From contig JAYZFL010000044.1 of NCBI GenBank assembly GCA_036336795.1, positions 40,946 through 104,945 of the forward strand: a stretch of 64,000 nucleotides of DNA, in the 5' to 3' direction. The stretch is from UBA822 sp036336795. GTDB taxonomy: Bacteria > Gemmatimonadota > Gemmatimonadetes > Longimicrobiales > Gaopeijiaceae. The notes below the pieces were generated by a model. That model had not been told where the DNA came from. It saw only the letters and a list, made by a program, of their open reading frames with translations, and did no database searches. The first letter of the stretch is position 1, and each line of letters starts with the position of its first letter. The position numbers and the translations under genes were made by a program. Of this stretch, positions 42,730 to 51,337 are shown piece by piece.

Positions 42730-43467
42730 ATGAGTTCTCCGACCTTGATGGTTGTGCTGGCTCACCCGGATGATGAAGTGCTGTGTGCGGGCACTCTCCT
42801 GACCCAGCGTGCGGCTGGGTCCCGGGTGGTGGTCCTTTGGCTCACTCGGGGTGAGATGACGGATTCGCTGGGGCCGATCGACAAAGAGGAAGTGGCAAAG
42901 CGCCGGTTGGAGCTTGGAGTACAGGCTACAGAGCTTCTTGGGGTGGAGGCGCGATGGCTCTCGCTTCCTGACTCAGGAGTCGAAGCTACGCCTGAAGCGG
43001 CTCGGGAAGTGGCGAAGGTCATCGCTGAGATCAAACCGGAGGGGCTTGTCACTTGGGGTGATGCGTGGACACGAGGATTTCGTCATCCGGATCATCAGAC
43101 GACCGGAAAAATCGCCAGAGATGCAATCAATCTAGCGCGGATTTCTAGTGTCGTGAAACCTGCGGCTCCACATCGGAAGTTCTGTCCTATTTTCACCTTA
43201 CGTGACATCCATTCCACCCTTCCGCCTGTCGCGCTAGATGTCAGTGACCATGTCGACAGGATATTTGAAGTGGCCGAGCATTATCGGCGAGCTATCGGAT
43301 TCGGTGCGCGTGAGTGGCTGGAAGGACGACTTCGGTCCGCCGGGGCCCGGTGGAAGAGATGTCTGGTTGAGGAATTCGACTCCTGGGAGAGTGAGGGTGG
43401 ATTGGTAGAACAACTCCTCCCTCATAGGCAGGGGTCGTTTCACCACCATCCCGATAGAGACCTTTGA
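42730..43467 (+). CDS. PIG-L family deacetylase
   Basis: This 245-residue cytosolic zinc hydrolase begins MVVLAHPDDEVLCAGTLLT, where AHPDDE is the family's metal-binding motif; a later FRHPDHQTTG supplies another His. The family removes N-acetyl groups from glucosaminyl lipids or small thiol precursors such as those of mycothiol and bacillithiol. The precise substrate cannot be read here and no thiol-pathway gene is adjacent. The start is ATG 42730. The 173 bp downstream, up to the next gene, contain nothing recognisable. Confidence 0.87.
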   Translation: MSSPTLMVVLAHPDDEVLCAGTLLTQRAAGSRVVVLWLTRGEMTDSLGPIDKEEVAKRRLELGVQATELLGVEARWLSLPDSGVEATPEAAREVAKVIAEIKPEGLVTWGDAWTRGFRHPDHQTTGKIARDAINLARISSVVKPAAPHRKFCPIFTLRDIHSTLPPVALDVSDHVDRIFEVAEHYRRAIGFGAREWLEGRLRSAGARWKRCLVEEFDSWESEGGLVEQLLPHRQGSFHHHPDRDL

Positions 43468-43640
43468 GCGAGATACCACTCGACGAATGGTCCCCGGAAA
43501 TGTTCCAAAGGCAAGTGATGAAAGGAAAGGCTCCGACTTCATGCCGAGACTTCGGTAGGTTTTCTTCATAATGTTTCTAAGGGAATGGAGTGATCAGTCC
43601 GGCATCCTGAACAAGGGTCTGAGGTCACCACGAACTGACC

Positions 43641-45035
43641 ATGAACGGCTCTGAGTTCACGCTCCGGAGTCCGCTGGACCATACCGCTAAGGACGTGTTC
43701 GACTGGCATATGCGACCCGGAGCTCTGGAGCGACTGATTCCACCGTGGGAAAACGTCAAGATAGAAGAACGAACCGGTACACCCACGGATGGCGGACGTA
43801 TCCGTTTCAAATTGAGTCGCGGACCGACCGATCTGACTTGGGAGTTACGACACACGGGTTACGAGGAAGGCAAACGTTTTAGTGACGAACAAACGGAAGG
43901 ACCATTCACGCGCTGGGTTCATACCCATCGGTTCGAGTCTTTGGGGGGGAAGGGATGTACAGTTGAAGACTATGTGAATTGGGAACTTCCCATGGGTGTG
44001 GCGGGAAAGCTTCTGGGGAATTCTACGGTAGAGCACGAACTTGAACGGCTCTTCACCTTCCGGCACCATCGTATCGCAAACGAATTAGCACGCATCGATC
44101 GATATGGAGGTCCAAAATCACTCCGGATCGGAGTGACAGGATCGAGCGGCCTAATTGGGCGGGCACTCTGCCATACTCTGACCACCGGTAGCCACGAGGT
44201 CGTCCGGATTGTTCGGGAGCGTGGCCCGATCGGTTCGGACGTGTTCTGGGATCCGACCGAAGAGAAGATTGATGTGGACGGCTTGGAGGGACTTGACGCA
44301 GTGGTGCATCTTGCGGGGGAATCCCTGCTGGGCTTTCGGTGGACGGACGGCAAGAAGAAGAGGATTACCGAGAGTAGGGTTCGGGGGACGGAATTCTTGG
44401 CTCGAACCCTAGCCGCTCTGCGGCATCCTCCAAGAGTTTTGGTGTCGGCATCTGCCGTAGGCTTCTACGGAGATAGAGGGACTGAGATTCTTACCGAACG
44501 GTCGAAGGCCGGTAAAGGATTTCTAGCGGATCTCTGTCAGGCGTGGGAAGCCGCGAGCGGTCCGGCATCCAGAATGGGGATACGGGTTGTAAATCTTCGA
44601 ACTGGTCTCGTCCTCACACCTCTAGGGGGGGCATTAGGCACGATGCTTCTACCCTTCAAGGCGGGAGTTGGCGGGCGGTTGGGAAGCGGACGTCAGTACA
44701 TGAGTTGGATTGATCACGATGACCTGTTGACTCTGATTCACCATGTGATCCGGACAGATTCCATTTCAGGTGCCGTCAACGCCACCTCTCCCTACGCAGT
44801 TCCCAATTCCGCCTTCACTGATACGCTTGGCCGAGTCTTACACCGACCAACATTGCTTCCTATCCCTCGCTTGGCGGTAGGAGCACTTTTGGGGGAGATG
44901 GGTAGAGAGACCCTGCTGTCGAGCACTCGCGCTCAACCGGGGGTCGCTCTGGAAACGGGGTTCGAGTTTCGGTATCCAGGCCTGGAAGAGTCTCTTCTTT
45001 ACCAATTGGGAAGGGAGGTCTCGTTTCCGGGATAG
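43641..45035 (+). CDS. SRPBCC domain fused to TIGR01777-type NAD(P)-binding epimerase-like domain
   Basis: This 464-residue protein has an SRPBCC ligand-binding domain (~1-150) followed by a short-chain dehydrogenase/epimerase-like domain of the YfcH/TIGR01777 family (~155-464). The Rossmann loop is GVTGSSGLIGRALC; VVHLAGESLLGFRWTDGKKKRI, SASAVGFYGDRG and INATSPY-like NATSPYAVPNSAF are family-specific. Fusion of these two is common, though the reaction is not known in bacteria; related eukaryotic SDR39U1 is likewise uncharacterised. The start is ATG 43641. It converges on trmH, and the 45-bp gap shows no terminator. Confidence 0.88.
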   Translation: MNGSEFTLRSPLDHTAKDVFDWHMRPGALERLIPPWENVKIEERTGTPTDGGRIRFKLSRGPTDLTWELRHTGYEEGKRFSDEQTEGPFTRWVHTHRFESLGGKGCTVEDYVNWELPMGVAGKLLGNSTVEHELERLFTFRHHRIANELARIDRYGGPKSLRIGVTGSSGLIGRALCHTLTTGSHEVVRIVRERGPIGSDVFWDPTEEKIDVDGLEGLDAVVHLAGESLLGFRWTDGKKKRITESRVRGTEFLARTLAALRHPPRVLVSASAVGFYGDRGTEILTERSKAGKGFLADLCQAWEAASGPASRMGIRVVNLRTGLVLTPLGGALGTMLLPFKAGVGGRLGSGRQYMSWIDHDDLLTLIHHVIRTDSISGAVNATSPYAVPNSAFTDTLGRVLHRPTLLPIPRLAVGALLGEMGRETLLSSTRAQPGVALETGFEFRYPGLEESLLYQLGREVSFPG

Positions 45036-45080
45036 GGTTGGTGACTGGCGTGGGGGCTGATATCTCCTCTACGGTTAGTG

Positions 45081-45740
45081 CTAAATTAGAGAGATTCGTC
45101 CGATGTTTCCGTCCGGAGTGATGGTTGGATAGGGAGTCCCTCTTGCTCGCAAATGGCGAGCGATTCGAGGATAGGCCCACTCGAATAGGATTCTCTCAAA
45201 TTCCTCGGGATCGAGTCGGGAGCTCCGGTACATTCCGGCCGCATCGCGTTGTCGAAAGGCCTCGAAGAGGAGCAGGGCCGTAGCTACTGAGACGTTGAAC
45301 GATTGAGCCATTCCCACCATGGGGATTGAGATTCGTTCATCGGCCAGTTTGAGGGCCTCGTCGCTCAAACCAAGAAGTTCTGCTCCCATCATCAGTGCGG
45401 TGGGCTTCGTAAAGTCTACATTTCTGAAATCAATAGCCTCAGCCTCGGGGTGAGCCGCTAGAATGTGGAAACCACGGTTTCTCAGTGTCTCTACGGCTTC
45501 TTCGGTTGAGACGTGACGCCGCACCCGCACCCATTTTGCTGTTCCAGCAGAGGTGTGTGCGTGAATATCGAGTCCATCCGAAGGGAGCACGGCATGCGCC
45601 TCCAGAACTCCGACCGCGTCACAATTTCGGAGAATCGCCGAAAGATTGTGGCTCTTGTGGACCCGTTCCATCAGAACGGTAAGGTCCGGTTGACGGCGTT
45701 CGAGTGCTAGGGAAAGTCTTCGAAAGCGTTCAGGATTCAT
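45081..45740 (-). CDS. trmH: tRNA (guanosine-18-2'-O)-methyltransferase
   Basis: This 219-residue SPOUT methyltransferase modifies G18 in the D-loop of tRNA. The N-terminus RFRRLSLALERRQPDLTVLMERVHKSHNLSAILRNCDAVG is characteristic, and the knot motifs ALMMGAELLGLSDEAL and ISIPMVGMAQSFNVSVATALLLFEA follow. The C-terminal extension with Arg residues fits TrmH rather than TrmL. It is preceded, on the same strand, by 308 bp up to the tRNA-Leu gene in which I see no gene or clear promoter. Confidence 0.93.
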   Translation of the reverse strand: MNPERFRRLSLALERRQPDLTVLMERVHKSHNLSAILRNCDAVGVLEAHAVLPSDGLDIHAHTSAGTAKWVRVRRHVSTEEAVETLRNRGFHILAAHPEAEAIDFRNVDFTKPTALMMGAELLGLSDEALKLADERISIPMVGMAQSFNVSVATALLLFEAFRQRDAAGMYRSSRLDPEEFERILFEWAYPRIARHLRARGTPYPTITPDGNIGRISLI

Positions 45741-46048
45741 GAATACCTAGGCTCTGAGCGTCTGCAAGTGAGGCCTCGGGTTCATTTCGCTGGGGTCAGC
45801 CTCCCTGGCGTCCAGCCTCGAACAGAATGGTGAATGACGTGCCTAAAGGCCATGGTCTTCCGATTGGTTTCAGGCTCGCATCTCTGCATTATCTACATGG
45901 GTAACACATCCGGAAGGAGAGACGTACATTTCAATGCGATCAGAGTAAAGGATGCTCAGTGCACTTTTTACCTGTCCGACTTTGTGTTGAACATCGGCTC
46001 CCAATGAATGTGAGAGATGGCGGATAAGGTCTCATCATGCGTGGTCTT

Positions 46049-46131
46049 GCCGGGGTGGCGAAATGGTAGACGCAGGGGACTTAAAATCCCCCGGGAGCAA
46101 TCCCATGTGGGTTCGATTCCCACCCCCGGCA
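46049..46131 (+). tRNA. tRNA-Leu (TAA)
   Basis: This 83-nt tRNA has a long variable arm. Acceptor arms GCCGGGG and CCCCGGC pair fully; the anticodon loop CTTAAAA carries TAA; the T-loop is GGTTCGATTCC; the discriminator is A, as required for leucine. CCA is not encoded. No intrinsic terminator is evident just downstream. Confidence 0.96.
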
Positions 46132-46234
46132 TTGGGCGATGAAGTAGAGCAGGGGGTTATCTGGTTTATTTGGTATGTAAACCTCAATCCAGCACTACCC
46201 AAGGTGGTTGTTACCTAGAAGGGCGGCCTGTGGT

Positions 46235-47326
46235 TCATACCACTAGCATGGCCTCCACCACCAACCCGGGACCGAAGGCCAGAGCCACGCAGGGGAGCGT
46301 AGCGCCGGTTTTCTTGAGTTTATCGAGGATGAAGAGCACGGTGGGCGACGACATGTTTCCGTGATGCCGAAGCACTGTCCGGGACACATCCAGGACTTTG
46401 GCTTCGAGAGATAGGGCGTCCGCTACTGCTTCCAGGATTCGTGGTCCACCAGGATGTACGGCCCAACTTCCTATGTCGTTCAAACCGAATCCCTGGCCTT
46501 TCAGCCAATCCCTCAGCCATCCACCGAGGTTCGTCCGGATCAGCTCGGGGACTGCAGCCGAGAGCGTCATGCGGAATCCGTGATCGCCGATGCGCCAGGA
46601 CATGGCGTCGCCCGACAAGGGCATGAGAAAAGCCCCCTGGGCCCGCACACTCCATGTGGGGTTCTCGCTATTCCGTGCGGGCACTCCCACCACGGCTGCC
46701 GCTCCGTCTGCGAAGAGAGTATTGGCCACCATCATCTCCGGATCCCATCCATACGCAAAATGGAGGCTGCACAGCTCAACTGCGCAGAGGAGAATCCGTG
46801 CCTCTGCCTCTTCCGCTTGAGAACCGGCCACCCGTAACCCGTTGAGTGCACCGTGACATCCCATGAACCCTACATGGGTGCGATGCACTGTGCGTGGCAA
46901 ACCCAGCTCGTTGATGAGAACCGCATCAAGACCTGGCGAGAAGAAACCCGTACAAGACACGGTTACTAGGTGGGTGATGGCATCTACGGGAGTCGATGCG
47001 TTCTCAAGAGCTTGCCGCGCTGCCGCTTCGGCCAGGGGAGGTGCTTCCGTTTCGTACCAGGCCATGCGCTCGCCCGTGGTGGGCCCTCGATCTTTCGGCC
47101 CGTTGGCGGCCGGATAAAATGGCACCCGCTCCTTCAGCGTTCCTTGATCGGATTCCAGAACAACGGTGTTGCGAGTCTCCACACCGGACCGGCCGTACAG
47201 CATACGGAGTGCGCGGGCCTGCCTTGAGTCGGCTGCACAGAAGTTGCCGCTCAATTCGGCGGCGTCAGTCTGCTTCAAGATACGGGGTGGGACGGCCGTG
47301 CCCAGGCCGGACAACTGGATGTTCAC
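46235..47326 (-). CDS. Type III polyketide synthase
   Basis: This 363-residue chalcone-synthase-type ketosynthase has the catalytic triad Cys125 (VTVSCTGFFSPGLD), His291 (WAVHPGGPRI) and Asn324 (HHGNMSSPTVLFIL). It would extend an acyl-CoA with malonyl-CoA and cyclise the product, typically to alkylpyrones or alkylresorcinols in bacteria. The start is GTG 47326, overlapping the upstream TAG by one base, with GGAGGG ten bases before. It is the last gene of a three-gene unit with a class I methyltransferase and a flavoprotein, which suggests an O- or C-methylated and hydroxylated phenolic lipid or quinone. Confidence 0.92.
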   Translation of the reverse strand: MNIQLSGLGTAVPPRILKQTDAAELSGNFCAADSRQARALRMLYGRSGVETRNTVVLESDQGTLKERVPFYPAANGPKDRGPTTGERMAWYETEAPPLAEAAARQALENASTPVDAITHLVTVSCTGFFSPGLDAVLINELGLPRTVHRTHVGFMGCHGALNGLRVAGSQAEEAEARILLCAVELCSLHFAYGWDPEMMVANTLFADGAAAVVGVPARNSENPTWSVRAQGAFLMPLSGDAMSWRIGDHGFRMTLSAAVPELIRTNLGGWLRDWLKGQGFGLNDIGSWAVHPGGPRILEAVADALSLEAKVLDVSRTVLRHHGNMSSPTVLFILDKLKKTGATLPCVALAFGPGLVVEAMLVV

Positions 47327-48507
47327 TATAAATTCCCTCCTCTAATATGGGATGTCATTGAAGTATGGATTACCAGGGGATGAGCCAGACCCGGAATCAG
47401 ACCGAACACTCGTAGGGCCCGTCGAGCTATCCAGGGACGCCGAAGACCCCAAGCCACCACTTTGCAGATATGCTGACTCCGCCGGATCTGCCGTTGATGT
47501 ATTTCTTCCCAGCGATGCACCAAAGTTTCCTCCCAGTGGGTCACGCCGGCTTGTACCAGAGGAGCGAGTTCCAGGGCCCCACGCAAAGCCCAGCCCATAC
47601 CTTCTCCTGTGAATGGTTCGACGTATCCAGCGGCGTCGCCCACGAGGAAAAGACGTTCTCCTCCGAGCGAGGAAAGCCGTCGTGTGAGGCAAGGAGTACC
47701 CTTCCAACCGCGGTAAATCTTCCTGGGAAGCCCTGGCATGCTGGCCCATTTCAAGTGTGTCCGTACGGCTTGCTCCGGTGATCCGCACCGCCGCACCCAA
47801 TCAGCATCGAAGGCGGCTGCCACGTTGAGGCGGCGATCCTCCTGGCGCACTAGGCCCACGTATCCTGCAGGTCCTACCACCATATATACCGTTCCCGGTC
47901 CGTAGCCGGAGCCACCAACCTCCAAGACAGCGCCTACGCCTACCCGTGAATCTGCCTGGATTTTGGCTACCGGTGCGTTGTCGGCCATGCTTGAAGAGCG
48001 TAGGCCCTGAAGCCCCGCTGCGGACACCACTACCCGGGCCTGCACGCTTTGATGTTGTTCCCCACTGCGGACATTGAGAGTCCGAGTTTTGTCACGCATT
48101 TGCCCCAATTCCGCAGAAACACCCTGCACGAAGACGACACCTTCCTCTACGGCTGCCTGAACCAGCGCTTGATCCAATGCTTCCCTAGATAGCACGGCGG
48201 AGCCGTGAAGAGTCACAGATGAGGTCCTTCCCCAACCTGTCATCCGCAACTCTGTCAGTCGGGGTGCTTCGGCACGTGCCATCAGCTCGCCTAGGCCCGC
48301 GTGTTCCAATGCCTCTTGTGCCGTTCCGTTCAGGCATGCTCCACAAACTTTGAATCGAGGGAATGGTAGGCGCTCCAATAGAAGAACCGAACATCCTCTG
48401 TGGCCGAGTTCCAGCGCCAGCATAGAACCGGCTGGCCCAGCGCCCACCACAACCACATCCCAGAGGCGCCTGCCTAGGTTGATCCAAGCCCTCACACCTC
48501 CGGTCAT
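47326..48507 (-). CDS. FAD-dependent oxidoreductase (geranylgeranyl-reductase/hydroxylase-like)
   Basis: This 393-residue flavoprotein opens with the dinucleotide motif VVVVGAGPAGSMLALELGHRG and has LERLPFPRFKVCGACLNGTA (the conserved Cys loop of geranylgeranyl-reductase-type proteins) and the FAD-ribityl block LFLVGDAAGYVEPFTGEGMGWAL. It probably hydroxylates or reduces the polyketide made by the neighbouring synthase; in Streptomyces, the srs operon pairs a type III PKS with a methyltransferase and a flavin hydroxylase. The start is ATG 48507 by an ATGA overlap with the methyltransferase stop, with GGAGGAGG upstream; the frame's longer form would run into that gene. Confidence 0.87.
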   Translation of the reverse strand: MTGGVRAWINLGRRLWDVVVVGAGPAGSMLALELGHRGCSVLLLERLPFPRFKVCGACLNGTAQEALEHAGLGELMARAEAPRLTELRMTGWGRTSSVTLHGSAVLSREALDQALVQAAVEEGVVFVQGVSAELGQMRDKTRTLNVRSGEQHQSVQARVVVSAAGLQGLRSSSMADNAPVAKIQADSRVGVGAVLEVGGSGYGPGTVYMVVGPAGYVGLVRQEDRRLNVAAAFDADWVRRCGSPEQAVRTHLKWASMPGLPRKIYRGWKGTPCLTRRLSSLGGERLFLVGDAAGYVEPFTGEGMGWALRGALELAPLVQAGVTHWEETLVHRWEEIHQRQIRRSQHICKVVAWGLRRPWIARRALRVFGLIPGLAHPLVIHTSMTSHIRGGNL

Positions 48508-49241
48508 GACCTCCTCCATCTGAGAATGAACCGTTCGGGCCAACTGCGGTGAATGACGGCTCCAACGAGGTGAGCTTCTTCGGCCATGGCCTGTACCTCT
48601 GGTAGGCTGAAGGCCGCACGAACCGACCGGGGACCGTCTACGTGGGCGACTTCCGACCTGGAAAGGAGTCGAAGACCTAACCACGCCAACGCGTATCCGA
48701 TGGTTCCCCGCAATAGATCCTGCACCAACACACAGTGGCTTGTGGCGGCCATGCTCTTCAGGAGACCTACGGCCTCATCATGGGACAGATGGTGGTGAAA
48801 GAGCGATGAGCACACTAAGTCGTATCCAGTTGGAAGGCCTTCGGACAGAACATCCCTGGGGAGAAAGTCCACCGACACACTCCAACGCGCTGCCTCATGC
48901 CGTGCATGCTCCAATGCCACCGGGCTCAGGTCGCACCCGTGGACCTCGAGAGCGATACCGGCCGATCGTGCCCGGCGAGCCACATCCACGATTACGTCAC
49001 CACCCCCGCAAGCAACGTCTAAGAGACGAATCGGTTGGTCCATTGCCCGGTCTAGGCTTCTCCGGCTCAGATGGAGAACCTCATGCCAAACTCGTTCCGC
49101 CACCCCGGAGATCCGGTTAACTCGTGCCAAGGCCCTGAGAGCTTGGATGTGTTGCGCCGGATCCAAGTCCGGCGCGTCCATAAGTTCAGGTTCCCGATGT
49201 CGTCTGCGCAGATTGGATAATCTCACCAGGGAGTGCGGCAC
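48504..49241 (-). CDS. Class I SAM-dependent methyltransferase
   Basis: With the GTG start at 49241 the product is 245 residues; the frame extends to 49415, but that part lacks protein character. The SAM-binding motif is LLDVACGGGDVIVDVARRA, followed by VHGCDLSPVALEHAR, LVCSSLFHHHLSHDEAV and a C-terminal domain. An N-terminal helical segment (RRRHREPELMDAPDLDPAQH) is typical of the family found with type III PKS genes. It is the first gene of the PKS unit and overlaps the flavoprotein by four bases. The exact start is uncertain. The region upstream (49242-49811) holds two adjacent inverted repeats and no credible gene. Confidence 0.83.
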   Translation of the reverse strand: MPHSLVRLSNLRRRHREPELMDAPDLDPAQHIQALRALARVNRISGVAERVWHEVLHLSRRSLDRAMDQPIRLLDVACGGGDVIVDVARRARSAGIALEVHGCDLSPVALEHARHEAARWSVSVDFLPRDVLSEGLPTGYDLVCSSLFHHHLSHDEAVGLLKSMAATSHCVLVQDLLRGTIGYALAWLGLRLLSRSEVAHVDGPRSVRAAFSLPEVQAMAEEAHLVGAVIHRSWPERFILRWRRS

Positions 49242-49410
49242 CTCAGGATCACCCGTCCTCCGAAACGAAGTAACTGGTTGATGACCACGAGGCGTGATTC
49301 TCTTGCAGCTCCATGAGTCCAAAATCTCCAAGGTCAGGCCTTCCTCCCGGGGCAGTGTGTTGCCAAAGGTCCTCGGGAAGAGCCGGCGTCCCTCCGGGCA
49401 CCGGTCTCGT

Positions 49411-49448
49411 TGCATTGGGTCTCTTCAATGCACAGTAGCTAGCTGTGC
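49411..49448. promoter_or_regulatory. Two adjoining inverted repeats upstream of the PKS operon
   Basis: TGCATTG (49411-49417) pairs with CAATGCA (49426-49432), and GCACAG (49430-49435) pairs with CTGTGC (49443-49448), so the two share three bases and cannot both form. They lie about 170 bp before the methyltransferase start in a 570-bp non-coding stretch between two divergent genes. They could be operators or competing leader hairpins. Nothing else in the stretch stands out. Confidence 0.3.
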
Positions 49449-49811
49449 GTTGTGTTAAGCCAGTGGCTCGTGGGTCAAACCAAGAATGCCGCTGTACAAA
49501 AGTGACCGGTCAAGTTGAGCAGGATAGCGACTGCGGCAATGGTATTCCAGTTCAGGCCTATACCTGGCCCCATTCGCATGAAAACTAGCACTCGGATCAT
49601 GGAGCGGAGACCTCCCTGGACTGTATCCTTCATATGCATTTCTAGGTTTCCAAATCATGCATGACTTGGACGGGTTCAAATCGGATGGGAGGATGGCAGT
49701 CCCCACTGAACGAGGCTCTCTTGCCAGCGGAGGTTTCTCTTTAAATGGGCTTGTGGCTGGCTAAGCTTCAGCTTTGGTTTATGATCTTCTAGGGTAAATC
49801 GAGTCCACCGA

Positions 49812-51281
49812 ATGGCTAAGGTTTCTATGAAGACGACCTCGGATGCGATCCTTAAGAACACGGCCCGGCGCTGCCGAGAACTAGGCATCGTTGTCCCGAC
49901 GTTTGCCCAGATGAGGGAGCCCCTGGTTGCTGACAGCCTACTGGAGCAGAGACTCGGCAAAACTGGGCTCTCAGACCTCGACCCCGTAAACCTCTTCCGC
50001 ATCACTTGGAAGAATGAGCCCGTTACCGAGGGTGGAGGATTTAACGGCGGTAACTGGATTGAGTTCCCGTCTGAGATGACGGGCGTACCGGCACGCATAG
50101 TGGGAATAATCGGAAAACACTTCCCAACTGGAAGTCACAAGGTAGGTGCCGCCTTCGGGTGTCTCGTACCGCGGTTGATTTCAGGTCAATTTGACCCGAC
50201 CGAGCACAAGGCCGTATGGCCGAGCACCGGAAATTTCTGCCGTGGTGGGGTGTTCGTCGGCTCACTTCTCGGTTGTCAATCGGTGGCCGTCCTCCCCGAG
50301 GAGATGTCGAGTGAGCGGTTCCGATGGCTTGAGTCCGCTGGTGCAGAGATTATCTCGACGCCGGGCGGGGAATCCAACGTCAAGGAGATCTATGACGAAG
50401 TGGGTGTCATAAGAGACACACGACCCGAGTGTGTAATCTTCAATCAGTTCGAGGAGTTCGGGAACGCTGTTTGGCATTACCATGTAACCGGTGCGCTCGT
50501 AGACGAAATCTTTGACCATATCGCTGCCCCGACCGACCGTTTAGCAGCTTTCGTGTCGGCCACGGGTAGTGCTGGTACTCTCGCCACGGGGGACTACCTT
50601 CGGACACTTCATTCATCACTTAGAGTTGTTGCTGTCGAGGCGCTCCAATGCCCGACGCTACTGCGCTGCGGCTTTGGCGAGCACCGTGTCGAAGGAATCG
50701 GTGACAAGCATATCCCATGGATTCACAACACCCGTAACACGGACACGGTTGTGGCAGTGGATGACGAACAGTGTCTTGCACTCATGCGACTGTTCGCCGA
50801 GCCGGTGGGTAGGAACTACCTCTTGAGCCAAGGCATCCCTTCCGGGTTGGTGGAGAGCCTCCAGCTGCTTGGTATCTCCTCCATCTGCAACTTAGTGGCC
50901 GCGGTCAAGACTGCCCGCTATTTCGAGCTCGATTCTGGAGATGTGCTCTTCACTCCTCTCACTGACTCCATGGATTTGTACGGCTCTCGCGTGGCGGAGC
51001 GCCGTCGGATTCACGGCCCGTACGGGGAGTTGCTCGCCGCTGCGGATTTTGCCCGTCACTTGCAGGGTACCGGCACCGACAACATGCGAGAGCTTGGCTA
51101 CCATGACCGGAAAGCTCTTCACAATCTCAAATACTTCACTTGGATTGAGCAACAGGGTCGTGACGTGGACGACCTTGAGCGTCTCTGGAATCCTGACTTC
51201 TGGAGCGAAATGTACGCGACCGTGGACGAATGGGACCGACAAATCGTCGACTTCAATGCGCGGGTCGGAGTTACGCAGTAG
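49812..51281 (+). CDS. Fold-type II PLP-dependent enzyme, substrate unknown
   Basis: This 489-residue protein belongs to the tryptophan-synthase-beta/cysteine-synthase superfamily. GKHFPTGSHKVGAAFGC carries the PLP-binding Lys, and SATGSAGTLATGDYL is a Gly/Ser-rich phosphate loop. It is longer than cysteine synthases and has about 130 extra C-terminal residues. I cannot assign it to a biochemically defined member. It stands alone between the PKS operon and a convergent hydrolase; no transporter or pathway partner is close. ATG 49812 is used, with ATG 49827 as an alternative. Confidence 0.75.
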   Translation: MAKVSMKTTSDAILKNTARRCRELGIVVPTFAQMREPLVADSLLEQRLGKTGLSDLDPVNLFRITWKNEPVTEGGGFNGGNWIEFPSEMTGVPARIVGIIGKHFPTGSHKVGAAFGCLVPRLISGQFDPTEHKAVWPSTGNFCRGGVFVGSLLGCQSVAVLPEEMSSERFRWLESAGAEIISTPGGESNVKEIYDEVGVIRDTRPECVIFNQFEEFGNAVWHYHVTGALVDEIFDHIAAPTDRLAAFVSATGSAGTLATGDYLRTLHSSLRVVAVEALQCPTLLRCGFGEHRVEGIGDKHIPWIHNTRNTDTVVAVDDEQCLALMRLFAEPVGRNYLLSQGIPSGLVESLQLLGISSICNLVAAVKTARYFELDSGDVLFTPLTDSMDLYGSRVAERRRIHGPYGELLAAADFARHLQGTGTDNMRELGYHDRKALHNLKYFTWIEQQGRDVDDLERLWNPDFWSEMYATVDEWDRQIVDFNARVGVTQ

Positions 51282-51337
51282 CATCGCAGTGCAGAATTAG
51301 TGTGTTCGATATTCCAAATGACTCAACAGCAACTGAT

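Noticed and set aside
49455..49706. 83-codon minus-strand frame between the PKS operon and the PLP gene
   Set aside because: No ribosome site, motif or hydrophobic pattern; treated as non-coding.
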